Source: Nodosilinea sp. E11
GTDB taxonomy: Bacteria; Cyanobacteriota; Cyanobacteriia; Phormidesmidales; Phormidesmidaceae
DNA length: 64,000 nucleotides
Reading direction: 5' to 3'
Assembly: GCF_032813545.1 (NCBI RefSeq)
Contig: NZ_CP136520.1
Coordinates: 676,001 to 740,000 of the forward strand
The position numbers and the translations under genes are program-made. Within the stretch, counting starts at the first letter, position 1; each line of letters starts with the position of its first letter. Under the pieces are notes generated by a model. That model was not told where the DNA came from. It saw nothing but the letters and a program-made list of their open reading frames with translations, and searched no databases. Below are positions 9,450 to 17,834 of the stretch, in pieces.

Positions 9450-9525
9450 GTCATTCCCGCCGAGGCAGGCATCCACCCTAAAGTAACTTATCCGTAATGG
9501 ATTCCCACGAAAGTGGGAATGACAG
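9450..9525. repeat. 75-bp MITE-like element, copy 1
   Basis: The ends are TGTCATTCCCGC and GTGGGAATGACAG, forming a terminal inverted repeat; internal small hairpins occur at both ends. A related element of the same length lies at 61996-62070. Confidence 0.65.
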
Positions 9526-9551
9526 ATTAGGAGCACTTCAGTGGGCCTGAT

Positions 9552-9635
9552 AAATACCCTCGATTCTCAAACGGCCAACCCGTAGGGGCTCATGGCATGC
9601 GCCCAGTTGAACCGGGGGTAGTCAGGTATAATACC
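9552..9635. repeat. Dispersed palindrome, degenerate copy
   Basis: Contains CCCGTAGGGGCTCATGGC followed by ATGCGCCC and ACCGGGGGTAG, matching other family copies in order but with several mismatches. Confidence 0.45.
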
Positions 9636-9730
9636 AATCGTCCATGTCGCCAAGACGATACCCCCAACGATGAAAATTGTAGGGTGCATCCGCGCAGCGA
9701 TGCACCGTCTCAGGGTTATTTTTAGAGCAA

Positions 9731-9831
9731 ATCCGAGTCACATAATCCCGATTCCCAACAGGCGGATTACGTAGGGGCAAATGGTGTTTGCCCAACCCAA
9801 CCGGGGCTAGCCAAATCGGATTCAGTATAAG
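9731..9831. repeat. Dispersed palindrome, CAAA-core copy
   Basis: The core GGGCAAATGGTGTTTGCCC lies near 9776-9793. The left flank CCCGATTCCCAACAGG and the right flank AATCGGATTCAGTATAAG match the ends of copies at 20210 and 57455. Confidence 0.65.
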
Positions 9832-9883
9832 ACACGAGCAAGATAGGACACGATCCAGTCTGCGAGTCTAGAGAAATCTGAGC

Positions 9884-9908
9884 AAAAAAAAGGTAGGCTT
9901 AGGCCTAC
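9884..9908 (-). terminator. Rho-independent terminator of the four-TM protein gene
   Basis: On the minus strand GGTAGGC (9908-9902) pairs with GCCTACC (9898-9892), and a run of seven or more T follows (poly-A at 9884-9891 on the plus strand). Confidence 0.85.
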
Positions 9909-9954
9909 CGAATTCACTATCTGCTGCGTTGATGGTTCTACGTTGATAACGGGT

Positions 9955-10638
9955 TTAGCGAGGGGCTACACCATAGGAGCGAGGGCTGCGAGCACCCACA
10001 GCGGCACCGGCCATAGCGGCAACCAAACCAAGCAAAGAACCCAGGGCAAAAGACCAACCGACAGTGGCGGCATTACCCGCAATGTCTTGGGCCTGCTGAG
10101 CCGTTATGTTTGGATCTTGAACTGCACCCGGGTTTGTGCCGGGCAGCTGGTTAGGAAATTGATTGATCACGGCATCAGCCCCTTGGGCGGCAATACCAAA
10201 CGCACCGGTTACGCCACTGGTCAAGAGCCAAGCGCTAACGGCCAGCGTAGTAGCCCATAGAATAGCGCCATTGAGCAGGGCAGTTTTGCTGTTCATGGGG
10301 CCACAGGCACGAGCCGTAACCCACCCACCCAGAAATAGGGCGATCAGCAGGCTGATAATGGACCAAATACCAACGGCAGCCCCAACACCACTGGCGTCAC
10401 TCTGAGGCGTGCCGGTATTTGCTAAGGTGGTCAGCCCAACGGCTGCACCGAGACCAGTCAATACAAGTTGGGTTGCGATCGCAACGACAAGTCCTGCAAA
10501 AATGGGACCCCAGCGCACTAAGTCATGGTACTCAGCGACGGGTACAGTAGTAGTTGTGGTATCAACTCGAACGTTGGGGTCGTCCCTATAGGCTCCGGGT
10601 TCGTTCCTGTAGGCTCCGGGCTCATTAGTGTAAGACAT
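9955..10638 (-). CDS. Multi-pass membrane protein with a tandem NEPGAYR repeat
   Basis: A 227-residue protein. The N-terminus contains the heptad NEPGAYR twice in tandem, then DDPNVRVDTTTT, then four hydrophobic segments, with loops rich in Gly, Asn and Gln (for example TNPGAVQDPNITAQQAQD). The ATG at 10638 is preceded by AAAGGAAAG. It looks like a member of the small-membrane-protein group with a glycine-rich TM core (YrzE/TIGR04086-like), but I cannot assign the family firmly. It has its own terminator and sits divergent to the gene at 11022. Confidence 0.65.
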   Translation of the reverse strand: MSYTNEPGAYRNEPGAYRDDPNVRVDTTTTTVPVAEYHDLVRWGPIFAGLVVAIATQLVLTGLGAAVGLTTLANTGTPQSDASGVGAAVGIWSIISLLIALFLGGWVTARACGPMNSKTALLNGAILWATTLAVSAWLLTSGVTGAFGIAAQGADAVINQFPNQLPGTNPGAVQDPNITAQQAQDIAGNAATVGWSFALGSLLGLVAAMAGAAVGARSPRSYGVAPR

Positions 10639-11021
10639 GGTTCTCTTTCCTTTCAATTCTTATCGATTGAGACTGAATTTCGGTGAATTCTTGCCCACTA
10701 CTCTATGCCGTACCCCAATTGCGCCCATCTATCTAGAGGCGCATAAGAGACACCAGTAAGCTGACCTAAAGTCATAGATCGTTTTATTGACATTTATTTA
10801 GTTATCATGGCCACCTTTCAGGTGCCGTTTTCGGCTTTGAGATATCGGTTAAAACCGTTCAGGCTCTAAGTATGGAGCCTTGGTCACCGCTTTTTAGATG
10901 TCTCTAATTGGGCCGTAAGAATTTTGGGCCATTAGAGAGATGGTAATTGCCTCTCTCGGGCGATGTTGTCCGCCTACCTAGATCGTTACGCTGAATCCAG
11001 TTGTAAATAGTTGGATAAACT
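10639..11021. other. Divergent promoter region
   Basis: 383 bp between the divergent membrane-protein and acidic-protein genes. It holds an imperfect hairpin (10898-10941) described separately. No further gene is visible. Confidence 0.45.
10898..10941 (+). promoter_or_regulatory. Leader hairpin candidate
   Basis: ATGTCTCTAATTGGGCC and GGCCATTAGAGAGAT form an imperfect inverted repeat with an 11-base loop, about 80 bases upstream of the gene at 11022. It could be part of a transcript leader. There is no direct evidence for function. Confidence 0.25.
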
Positions 11022-11408
11022 ATGGATACTCAAAATTCCCAGAACACCGAGCAACCTACTGACGAACAACGCTCTGAGCAGCGTCAGCCCATTCATCAAC
11101 CTTTAACCCCTGAAGAAGTCTCACCTGAGCAAAAAGCGGCCCACAAAAAGGCGTTAGAAGAGCATGATCTAGTGCTCAACCCAGGCGATATGGTAGATGG
11201 TGAAAAGACTCTCCAAGAGAAGTCTCAACAGGTTGCCGTTGACACTGGCGACATTACAGGCGATCGCATCGTTGTGCCGACCTACTTTGTTGTAGATGAT
11301 CCTGAAGAAGGCCAAAAAGCTCTGCACCACATCAAAGACGCCGAAGAGATTTCTGACGTGATTCGTCAGGCCCGCGTTGACGAATCGGGCGAACGAACCT
11401 GGAACTAG
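11022..11408 (+). CDS. Acidic hydrophilic protein of unknown function
   Basis: A 128-residue protein. The first third is disordered and rich in Gln, Glu and Pro (NSQNTEQPTDEQRSEQRQP); the middle and end are folded-looking, with VVPTYFVVDDPEEGQKALHH and EEISDVIRQARVDESGE. No signal peptide, membrane segment or known motif is seen. A 17-bp hairpin follows the stop, suggesting a single-gene transcript. The hydrophilic, charged make-up fits the stress-type neighbours. Confidence 0.65.
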   Translation: MDTQNSQNTEQPTDEQRSEQRQPIHQPLTPEEVSPEQKAAHKKALEEHDLVLNPGDMVDGEKTLQEKSQQVAVDTGDITGDRIVVPTYFVVDDPEEGQKALHHIKDAEEISDVIRQARVDESGERTWN

Positions 11409-11416
11409 TCTTTGTC

Positions 11417-11459
11417 ATAGTGATGGCCTGACTGAAAAGCATAGTCAGGCCATCACTAT
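11417..11459 (+). terminator. Strong hairpin after the acidic protein gene
   Basis: A 17-bp perfect stem, ATAGTGATGGCCTGACT (11417-11433) with its reverse complement (11443-11459), around a 9-base loop. No T-run follows, so classification as a terminator is inferred from position. A second stem, AGCTACCCTA with TAGGGTAGCT, lies at 11490-11522. Confidence 0.6.
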
Positions 11460-11888
11460 AGCTACCAAATTAAATTTTAATCAGCAATAAGCTACCCTAC
11501 CGTCGCAACAACTAGGGTAGCTATATAAAGTCTATTTTAATCATCATCAGCCTATTTAACTCTTACTTATAGCAGATACCCTTTTTACTCTAAACTTAAA
11601 CAATAATAAAACTCATGTACGCGAGAACTTCGCCTGCTGCGAGGCTCCTAGCCGGAGGTCTGATCATACCGGCAGGCAGACCACAATGCGAGCACATCTA
11701 CTTTTCTGGATACCTCTAGGTCTTGCTTTTGTTTAATCCGGCATTTTTCGGTTTTGCAACAGGTTGCAGATCTGACTCTAACCACCTAGACGAGACCTCG
11801 CTAGCTGCCTTTTCGGCACTCTGCTACAGCCAGGTTAGCGCATAGGGCAGGTTGAAGTTCCGTCTTCAAAACATTAAGGATCTAATCC
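11460..11888. other. Non-coding stretch upstream of the GH13 pair
   Basis: About 430 bp. It contains a second 10-bp stem (11490-11522) and an AT-rich part around 11540-11620; the GH13 promoter should lie in the rest. No gene, RNA or known regulatory motif is recognised. Confidence 0.4.
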
Positions 11889-13709
11889 ATGCAAACCGTT
11901 GAATGGTGGCAAAACGCCGTAATTTATCAGATCGTTCCCTGGAGTTTTTTAGACACCGATGGCGATGGTCGGGGTAACTTAAACGGCATTATCGATAAGC
12001 TCGACTATATCTCGGCCCTAGGAGTCGATGCGATCTGGCTCACGCCAATTTACGAATCGCCGATGGACGATTTGGGCTATGACATCACCGATATGCTCGA
12101 TATTGATCCGGTAATTGGCGATCTAGATGTCTTTGACAAACTGCTAGCGCTAACCCACGCCCGTGGTCTGCGCATGGTGGTTGACCAGGTGTGGGGCCAT
12201 ACCAGCGATCGCCACTTTTGGTTTTTAGAGAGCAGCGAGAGCCGTGATAATCCCAAATCTGATTGGTATATTTGGGCTGATCCTAAGCCCGATGGTTCGC
12301 CGCCCAATAATTGGCTTTCGGCCTTTAATGGTGATTCGGCCTGGGCTTGGGAACCCAAGCGCGAACAATATTTTCTGTTTCACTTTTTGCGCAGCCAACC
12401 CAAGCTCAACTGGGAAAACCCCGACGTGGTAGAAGCCATTCTCAGCCGGGCAAAATTCTGGCTCGATCGCGGTGTAGACGGCTTTCGCCTCGATGCACCT
12501 AACTTTTTTCTCCACGATCCTGAACTGCGCGATGAGCCATTGCGGGGCGAGGGCTGCCCTCATCCCGACGGCATTCACCCCGACAACCCAATGGCCAAGC
12601 TGATGTTTGAAAACAGCTTTTGTCGGCCCGAGGCCCTGGATATTCTCAAGCCGGTACGCGAGCTGATCGATCAATATCCCAGCACCGTTACCCTGGCTGA
12701 GGTAACCCTGTGCGAAGACTCGATTGTGCTATCGAGTGAGTATGTAAAGGGGAGCGATCGCGCCCACCTGGCTTACAATAGCGCCCTGCTGGTGGAAGAA
12801 CCGATCAGCGCCCAACTCATGCGCCGCACCCTCGAAAAAGTGCAGCAGCACTTTACCAACGGCGGCAACTGTTGGATGGTGGGCAACCATGACTACGGTC
12901 GCCTGCGCAGTCGCTGGCTGGGCCACGACGCCAATGGCACCCCCTACCCCGAAACCTTTTATCATCAGGCGGCGGCCATGCTAGTGGCCATGCCGGGTGC
13001 CCTCTGCCTCTACCAGGGCGACGAATTGGGGTTGAGCGAGGCCCGCATTCCTGAAGATATTCCGGTCAGCCAAATTCAAGACCCCTTTGGTAAAGCCCTC
13101 TACCCTGCCGTCGTGGGCCGAGATGGGTCACGTACCCCCATGCCTTGGCAGGCCAACGCCGTCAGCGCCGGGTTTTCAAGCCGCGAAGACACCTGGCTAC
13201 CCGTTCCCCAGGCCCACCACGGCTTTGCGGTAGATGTGCAAAACCAAGACCCCAGTTCGCTGCTCAACACCTGGCGCGGCCTGCTGCACTGGCGCAAAGA
13301 TCAGCCCGCCCTGATGCAGGGCGAGTGTCACATTCTTGAGACCGAAGAGCCCTTCTTTGCCTTTATTCGGGAGGCTCCCCAGCAGCGCCTGCTGTGCATC
13401 TTTAACCTCAGCGCAGAGACAACCCATTTCGATCTGCCCGAAGACATGCTGAGCTGCACCACGGCAACCGGCATTAGCTCAGCAGCCAAGCGCAACGATG
13501 GCATGCTACGCCTGCGCGGCTATGGCTATTTCTTTGGCAACTTACAGCCCTCTATACCGCCGGCCTATAGCGGTAGCGATCGCGATCGTGAGGCCGCTTC
13601 TCCCAACCCCTCGGCGGGCGATCGGGCCAAAACCGAGAAAGCTAAAACCGAGATCACCCAGGCCACATCCCAACCCAATGCTCAGGCCGCTTCAATTGCT
13701 GTTACTTAG
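11889..13709 (+). CDS. GH13 alpha-glucosidase-like enzyme (paralogue A)
   Basis: A 606-residue cytoplasmic GH13 enzyme. The (beta/alpha)8 barrel starts with WWQNAVIYQIVPWSF; the nucleophile Asp is in DGFRLDAPNFF, the acid/base Glu in TLAEVTLCED and the third acid in VGNHDYGR. Region I reads DQVWGHTSDRH, where the usual Asn before His is replaced by Gly. A C-terminal tail of about 45 residues is low-complexity (NPSAGDRAKTEKAKTE). Activity on alpha-1,4/1,6-glucosides or trehalose-type sugars is inferred. It lies 14 bases before paralogue B, so the pair is likely one operon, arising from duplication. Confidence 0.85.
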   Translation: MQTVEWWQNAVIYQIVPWSFLDTDGDGRGNLNGIIDKLDYISALGVDAIWLTPIYESPMDDLGYDITDMLDIDPVIGDLDVFDKLLALTHARGLRMVVDQVWGHTSDRHFWFLESSESRDNPKSDWYIWADPKPDGSPPNNWLSAFNGDSAWAWEPKREQYFLFHFLRSQPKLNWENPDVVEAILSRAKFWLDRGVDGFRLDAPNFFLHDPELRDEPLRGEGCPHPDGIHPDNPMAKLMFENSFCRPEALDILKPVRELIDQYPSTVTLAEVTLCEDSIVLSSEYVKGSDRAHLAYNSALLVEEPISAQLMRRTLEKVQQHFTNGGNCWMVGNHDYGRLRSRWLGHDANGTPYPETFYHQAAAMLVAMPGALCLYQGDELGLSEARIPEDIPVSQIQDPFGKALYPAVVGRDGSRTPMPWQANAVSAGFSSREDTWLPVPQAHHGFAVDVQNQDPSSLLNTWRGLLHWRKDQPALMQGECHILETEEPFFAFIREAPQQRLLCIFNLSAETTHFDLPEDMLSCTTATGISSAAKRNDGMLRLRGYGYFFGNLQPSIPPAYSGSDRDREAASPNPSAGDRAKTEKAKTEITQATSQPNAQAASIAVT

Positions 13710-13723
13710 ATAAGGTTTACCCT

Positions 13724-15391
13724 ATGGCTTTTCAATCAGACTGGTGGCGTAGCGCTGTCATCTACCAAATTTATCCACGCAGTTTTGCCGACAGCAATGG
13801 TGACGGCATTGGCGATCTGCCTGGTATTCTGCAAAAGCTCGACTACGTCGCCAGTCTCGGAGTAGATGCCCTCTGGATTTCGCCCTTCTTTAAGTCCCCC
13901 ATGAAGGACTTTGGCTACGATATCTCCGACTACCGGGCGGTAGACCCCCTATTTGGCACCCTTGACGACTTCAAAGCCATTTTGGCGGCGGCCCACGATC
14001 GCGACCTTAAGGTGCTCATCGACCAGGTGTGGAACCACACCTCCGACGAGCACGCCTGGTTTGCCGAAAGTCGAACCAGCCGCGACAATGCCAAAGCCGA
14101 CTGGTACGTGTGGGCCGATGCAAAACCTGACGGCACCCCGCCTAACAACTGGCTGTCTACCTTTGGCGGCAGCGCCTGGGCCTGGGAACCGCAGCGGCAG
14201 CAGTACTACTTGCACAACTTCTTAGACAGCCAGCCCGACCTCAACTGGTACAACCCAGCCGTGGTCGAGGCCATCTTAGACACCGCTCGGTTCTGGCTCG
14301 ATCTAGGGGTCGACGGCTTTCGCCTCGATGTGGTCAACTTTTTCACCTACGATCGCAGCCTTCAAGACAACCCCATGCGGCCCCCCGAGATCCCGCGTCC
14401 GGCGGGGGCGACCCAGAGCGATCCGTTCTTTGCGCAGATTAATCTCTATAACTTTTGCCAGCCCGACACCATTGCTCTGCTCAAGCCCATTCGAGAGCTG
14501 ACTGACCACTACGGAGCCACTACCCTAGCCGAAATCAGCAGTGCCGAAGATGCCCTGACCACCTCCCGAGACTACGTCAACGGCGATGACCGGCTGCACA
14601 TGGCCTACAACTCGTCGCTAATGACCGATGAGCCGCTCACCGTGCAGCGCATCGAGCACCTGATTCGCCAGGTAGAAACCCTGTTCGATCGCGGCATCAT
14701 TTGCTGGACCGCAGGCACCCACGATTTTCCCCGGCTCAAGAACCGCTGGAGTAAATATCAGCCCAGCAGCGAATTTCTTCAGGAGGCCTTTGACCACATG
14801 TTTGCCGCCCTGATGCTCTCTCTGCGCGGCAGCTGCTGCATTTACCAAGGTGAAGAACTGGGCCTCACCCAGGCCGAGATTCCCCATGCTCAGATGAAAG
14901 ACCCCTTTGGCATCCAGGGTTACCCCCATGTGCTGGGCCGCGATGGGTCGCGCACACCTATGCCCTGGGTAAAAACTGCGCCCCAGGCCGGGTTTACCAC
15001 CCACAGCGAACCCTGGCTGCCGATTCCTCAGCAGCACCGCCAGGCGGCGGTCGATGGTCAAGAGGCTGACCCTAACTCGCTGCTCAACAAGTATCGGCGA
15101 CTCATTCACTGGCGCAACCGGCAGCCTGCCCTCAAGCAGGGCCGAGTGCAATTGCTGTCGCTGAGCGACGATCGCCTGCTGGGGTTCGTACGCCAAAGCG
15201 AGGACCAGGCCCTGCTCTGCATGTTTAACCTCAGCCCCGAGACAGTCTACCAAGACATGACTGACCTACCCCAGGGGCATCCCACCGGGGAGATTGTCTT
15301 CAGCGATCGCAGCTACCACGACACCCTAGAGCTGCCGCCCTTTGGCGTCTATTTTGCGGCGCTTGAGCCAGGTACTGACTGGCAGAACTAA
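13724..15391 (+). CDS. GH13 alpha-glucosidase-like enzyme (paralogue B)
   Basis: A 555-residue GH13 enzyme, similar to paralogue A over its whole length (WWRSAVIYQIYPRSF, WYVWADAKPDGTPPNNW, GRDGSRTPMPW). The nucleophile Asp is in DGFRLDVVNFF, the acid/base Glu in TLAEISSAED and the third acid in AGTHDFPRLK. Region I is the standard DQVWNHTSDEH, but the Asn of region IV (NHD) is replaced by Thr. It lacks the low-complexity tail of A. It probably hydrolyses or transfers alpha-glucosyl groups; substrate unknown. Confidence 0.86.
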   Translation: MAFQSDWWRSAVIYQIYPRSFADSNGDGIGDLPGILQKLDYVASLGVDALWISPFFKSPMKDFGYDISDYRAVDPLFGTLDDFKAILAAAHDRDLKVLIDQVWNHTSDEHAWFAESRTSRDNAKADWYVWADAKPDGTPPNNWLSTFGGSAWAWEPQRQQYYLHNFLDSQPDLNWYNPAVVEAILDTARFWLDLGVDGFRLDVVNFFTYDRSLQDNPMRPPEIPRPAGATQSDPFFAQINLYNFCQPDTIALLKPIRELTDHYGATTLAEISSAEDALTTSRDYVNGDDRLHMAYNSSLMTDEPLTVQRIEHLIRQVETLFDRGIICWTAGTHDFPRLKNRWSKYQPSSEFLQEAFDHMFAALMLSLRGSCCIYQGEELGLTQAEIPHAQMKDPFGIQGYPHVLGRDGSRTPMPWVKTAPQAGFTTHSEPWLPIPQQHRQAAVDGQEADPNSLLNKYRRLIHWRNRQPALKQGRVQLLSLSDDRLLGFVRQSEDQALLCMFNLSPETVYQDMTDLPQGHPTGEIVFSDRSYHDTLELPPFGVYFAALEPGTDWQN

Positions 15392-15729
15392 AGCCTCTGA
15401 CATAGAAACCGTCTGGCTATAGCCATAGTCACCTGGGTTAGGACATCCAGAACCCTAAGAACGTTCGAAGTTCAAACGCTCTTAGGGGAAAGGTCTTAAC
15501 CAAACTGGTTACAGCTATAAAACCCCGGTTTCTCTGTCACTTATCTCTGTTACTTATAAGGGCACACTTACGTTTTGGCCTAGAAACCGGGGTTTTGTAC
15601 CGGCGTTCTAGGCCTATTTTTACTGGATTTCTGTATCGAAATTAGTAACCGCGCCCTGGGCTTGAGGTCGCCGTGGCACAGTAAATGGACATAACCCTTC
15701 TAAGCGTGTGAGGCAACCAGGTGAGTCCA
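15392..15729. other. Intergenic region with a widely spaced inverted repeat
   Basis: 338 bp between the GH13 pair and the SIMPL gene. It includes a 15-bp perfect inverted repeat (15519-15533 and 15582-15596); the rest holds no visible gene. The SIMPL promoter is expected here. Confidence 0.5.
15519..15596. repeat. Inverted repeat AAAACCCCGGTTTCT
   Basis: AAAACCCCGGTTTCT at 15519-15533 is the exact reverse complement of AGAAACCGGGGTTTT at 15582-15596, with 48 bases between. The spacing is large for a simple terminator of the GH13 operon, but it could act as one. Confidence 0.75.
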
Positions 15730-16473
15730 ATGACAATGAAACACTATGCTCCTAAACGACTGACAGCGGTGGCGCTGATGTCAATGGCCCTAGCCGCAGG
15801 GCTGAGCTTTACCCCTAGATTTACCCCCACGGCGATCGCCCAGGAGATCACAATGAGAACGCTAATGGTAACCGGCCAGGGCGAAGAGTCGGTGCCCACC
15901 ACTAAAACCCAGGTCGATTTGGGGGTTGATGTGCAAGGTACCGATGCCGCCGCCGTACAGCGCGAAGTGGCCCAGCGTACCGCAGCAGTGGTCGAGCTGC
16001 TGCGATCGCGCCAAGTCGAAAAACTCGAAACCACCGGCATTCAGCTCAGCCCCCGCTACAACTACGAAAATGGCCGCTCTGAGGTCATCGGCTACAGCGG
16101 CAGCAACACCGTCCAATTTCGCATGCCCACCGAGCGCGTCGGCACCCTGCTCGATGACGCCGTCAATGCCGGGGCCAACCAAATTCGCGGCATTAGCTTT
16201 GTCGCCGACGATGCCGCCCTCGAAGCCGCCCGCCAGGCCGCCCTTCGCAATGCCGTAGACGATGCCCAAGCCCAGGCCAATACGGTGCTCAACAGCCTCA
16301 ATCTCAGACCCGAAGAAGTGGTCAGCATCCAGATCAACGGCGCTGCATCGCCGCCGCCGGTACCCATGCCCCGTGTCGCGGAGTATAGCCGTGCCCAAGC
16401 CGACGTAGCCACCCCCGTCGTCGGTGGTGAGCAAACGGTGCAGGCTCAGGTCACCCTGCAAATTCGCTACTAG
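15730..16473 (+). CDS. SIMPL-domain (DUF541) exported protein
   Basis: A 247-residue protein with a signal peptide (KRLTAVALMSMALAAGLSF, cleavage near AIAQE) followed by a SIMPL/DUF541 domain: TLMVTGQGEESVPTTKT, LSPRYNYENGRSEVIGY and the region ALEAARQAALRNAVDDA. The domain occurs in periplasmic or outer-membrane-linked proteins such as BP26 and YggE, where a role in oxidative-stress protection has been proposed. The ATG at 15730 is chosen because AGGTGAG lies a few bases upstream. It converges on the oxidoreductase gene at 16510. Confidence 0.83.
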   Translation: MTMKHYAPKRLTAVALMSMALAAGLSFTPRFTPTAIAQEITMRTLMVTGQGEESVPTTKTQVDLGVDVQGTDAAAVQREVAQRTAAVVELLRSRQVEKLETTGIQLSPRYNYENGRSEVIGYSGSNTVQFRMPTERVGTLLDDAVNAGANQIRGISFVADDAALEAARQAALRNAVDDAQAQANTVLNSLNLRPEEVVSIQINGAASPPPVPMPRVAEYSRAQADVATPVVGGEQTVQAQVTLQIRY

Positions 16474-16509
16474 AGCCCCCGTTGTCTGGGCGGAGTACCC
16501 GACCCAACC

Positions 16510-17664
16510 CTAAGATCCCCCTGGGCTGGCGGCGTGAACGGGGTCAGGTTGGGTAGGGTTTTCTGGACGCACGGTAGCAATGGCTGGCGTGGGGCGCTGG
16601 TGGTGGTCTAACGGAGAAATAGCCACAGGCTTACCCGTCTGAATGGACTGGTGCAGCGCCTCAATAATGCGAATGTCATTGAGCCCTTCTAAACCCGAGG
16701 GCTCAAGATCGGTGTCTTGCAGAATGCTATCGGCAAAATAGTCGAACTCTCCCGCCAGTTGACTATGGGAAGCAAAGGTACGCGTCTCAGTTTCGCCATC
16801 GATCGTGAGATGGTGGGTTCTTTCGCCCTGCCAGCTGTAGGCGGGTTCTAGGCGCAGATCGCCCTGGGTGCCTATCACCCGGTAGGTTGAGACCTTACTC
16901 GCGCCAAAGCTAACGGTAAAGGTGGCCAGCCGCTGGTGCGGAAAGCAGAGAATAACGCTGGTCATTTCATTGACTTCGGCAAAGCGCGCTTCGCCATTGT
17001 TGGCGGCTACGGCAAACACCTCGACCGGTTCATCTTGAAAGAGATACCGCGCTGCGTTGATGCAGTAGATGCCAATATCTTCTAAACTGCCGCCGCCCGT
17101 CGCCTGTTGTAGACGAGTATTGCCCTGCTCTACCTGCTGAGAAAAGACGGAGTTGAAGATGCGGGGGTCACCAATTTGCCCCGACTGCACTATTTCTATT
17201 GCCTGCAAATTGGCCGGATCGAGATGCAAGCGGTAGGCAATCATCAGCTTGACGCCGTTGCGCTGGCAGGCCTCAATCATCTGCTCACCCTCAGCGGGGG
17301 TCGTAGCCATAGGTTTTTCACACAGTACGTGAATGCCCTGGTTAGCGGCCCGCACGGTGTACTCACAGTGCAGGTGGTTGGGCAGAGCGATGTAAACAGC
17401 GTCGATCGCCCCGCTGGTGAGGCAGTCTTCGTACTGGTCGTAGCTGTAGGTGTGGGCAATGCCGTATTGCTGACTGAGTTCCTTCAGTTTGGTGGGGTCG
17501 TCAGAAACCAAAGCCACAACTTCAGACTTCTCGGTGCTAGGAAACGCGGGCAGGGCCGCCACCTGGGCAAACCAACCCAGGCCCACGACTGCGTAGCGAA
17601 TTTTGCGGTGCTCTGCTTGAGCAGACTGGCTCTGGCCGTTAGTGGTGGGTTGGGGAGGTGTCAT
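16510..17664 (-). CDS. Gfo/Idh/MocA-family oxidoreductase
   Basis: A 384-residue protein. An N-terminal Rossmann fold has YAVVGLGWFAQVAALPAF, and HVLCEKPMATTPAEG carries the EKP motif that supplies the catalytic lysine. The C-terminal domain is typical of glucose-fructose oxidoreductase relatives (EEIGIYCINAARYL-type segment, here LEDIGIYCINAARYLF). These enzymes use NAD(P) to oxidise or reduce sugars and related compounds; the substrate cannot be read from sequence. The tail is Pro/His rich. Confidence 0.85.
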   Translation of the reverse strand: MTPPQPTTNGQSQSAQAEHRKIRYAVVGLGWFAQVAALPAFPSTEKSEVVALVSDDPTKLKELSQQYGIAHTYSYDQYEDCLTSGAIDAVYIALPNHLHCEYTVRAANQGIHVLCEKPMATTPAEGEQMIEACQRNGVKLMIAYRLHLDPANLQAIEIVQSGQIGDPRIFNSVFSQQVEQGNTRLQQATGGGSLEDIGIYCINAARYLFQDEPVEVFAVAANNGEARFAEVNEMTSVILCFPHQRLATFTVSFGASKVSTYRVIGTQGDLRLEPAYSWQGERTHHLTIDGETETRTFASHSQLAGEFDYFADSILQDTDLEPSGLEGLNDIRIIEALHQSIQTGKPVAISPLDHHQRPTPAIATVRPENPTQPDPVHAASPGGS

Positions 17665-17834
17665 GGGGGTTCCGAGCGTTGCTAGAGGAGTTTTAGGGCG
17701 CGGTCTGGAGCATGGTTGAAGACACGCCTACCCTTCAGCCTAAAAACTGCAACGGCTCTCAACCTCTAGCTAAGGGGGCACCTAGGCTAGGACCAAGGGG
17801 GAAGTTTTAGGGCAATGGCTGGCCACGGCCTCGG

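Larger units (their letters stand above)
9245..9883. other. Palindrome-rich non-coding region
   Basis: About 640 bp without a credible gene, packed with five palindromic elements: two variants of the dispersed palindrome, one 75-bp MITE-like element, a GGTGCATC/GATGCACC hairpin (9683-9706) and a further dispersed palindrome. The individual elements are listed separately. Confidence 0.7.

Noticed and set aside
14618-15253. Antisense ORF inside the second GH13 gene.
   Set aside because: A shadow of the GC-rich GH13 frame; no motif or ribosome site.
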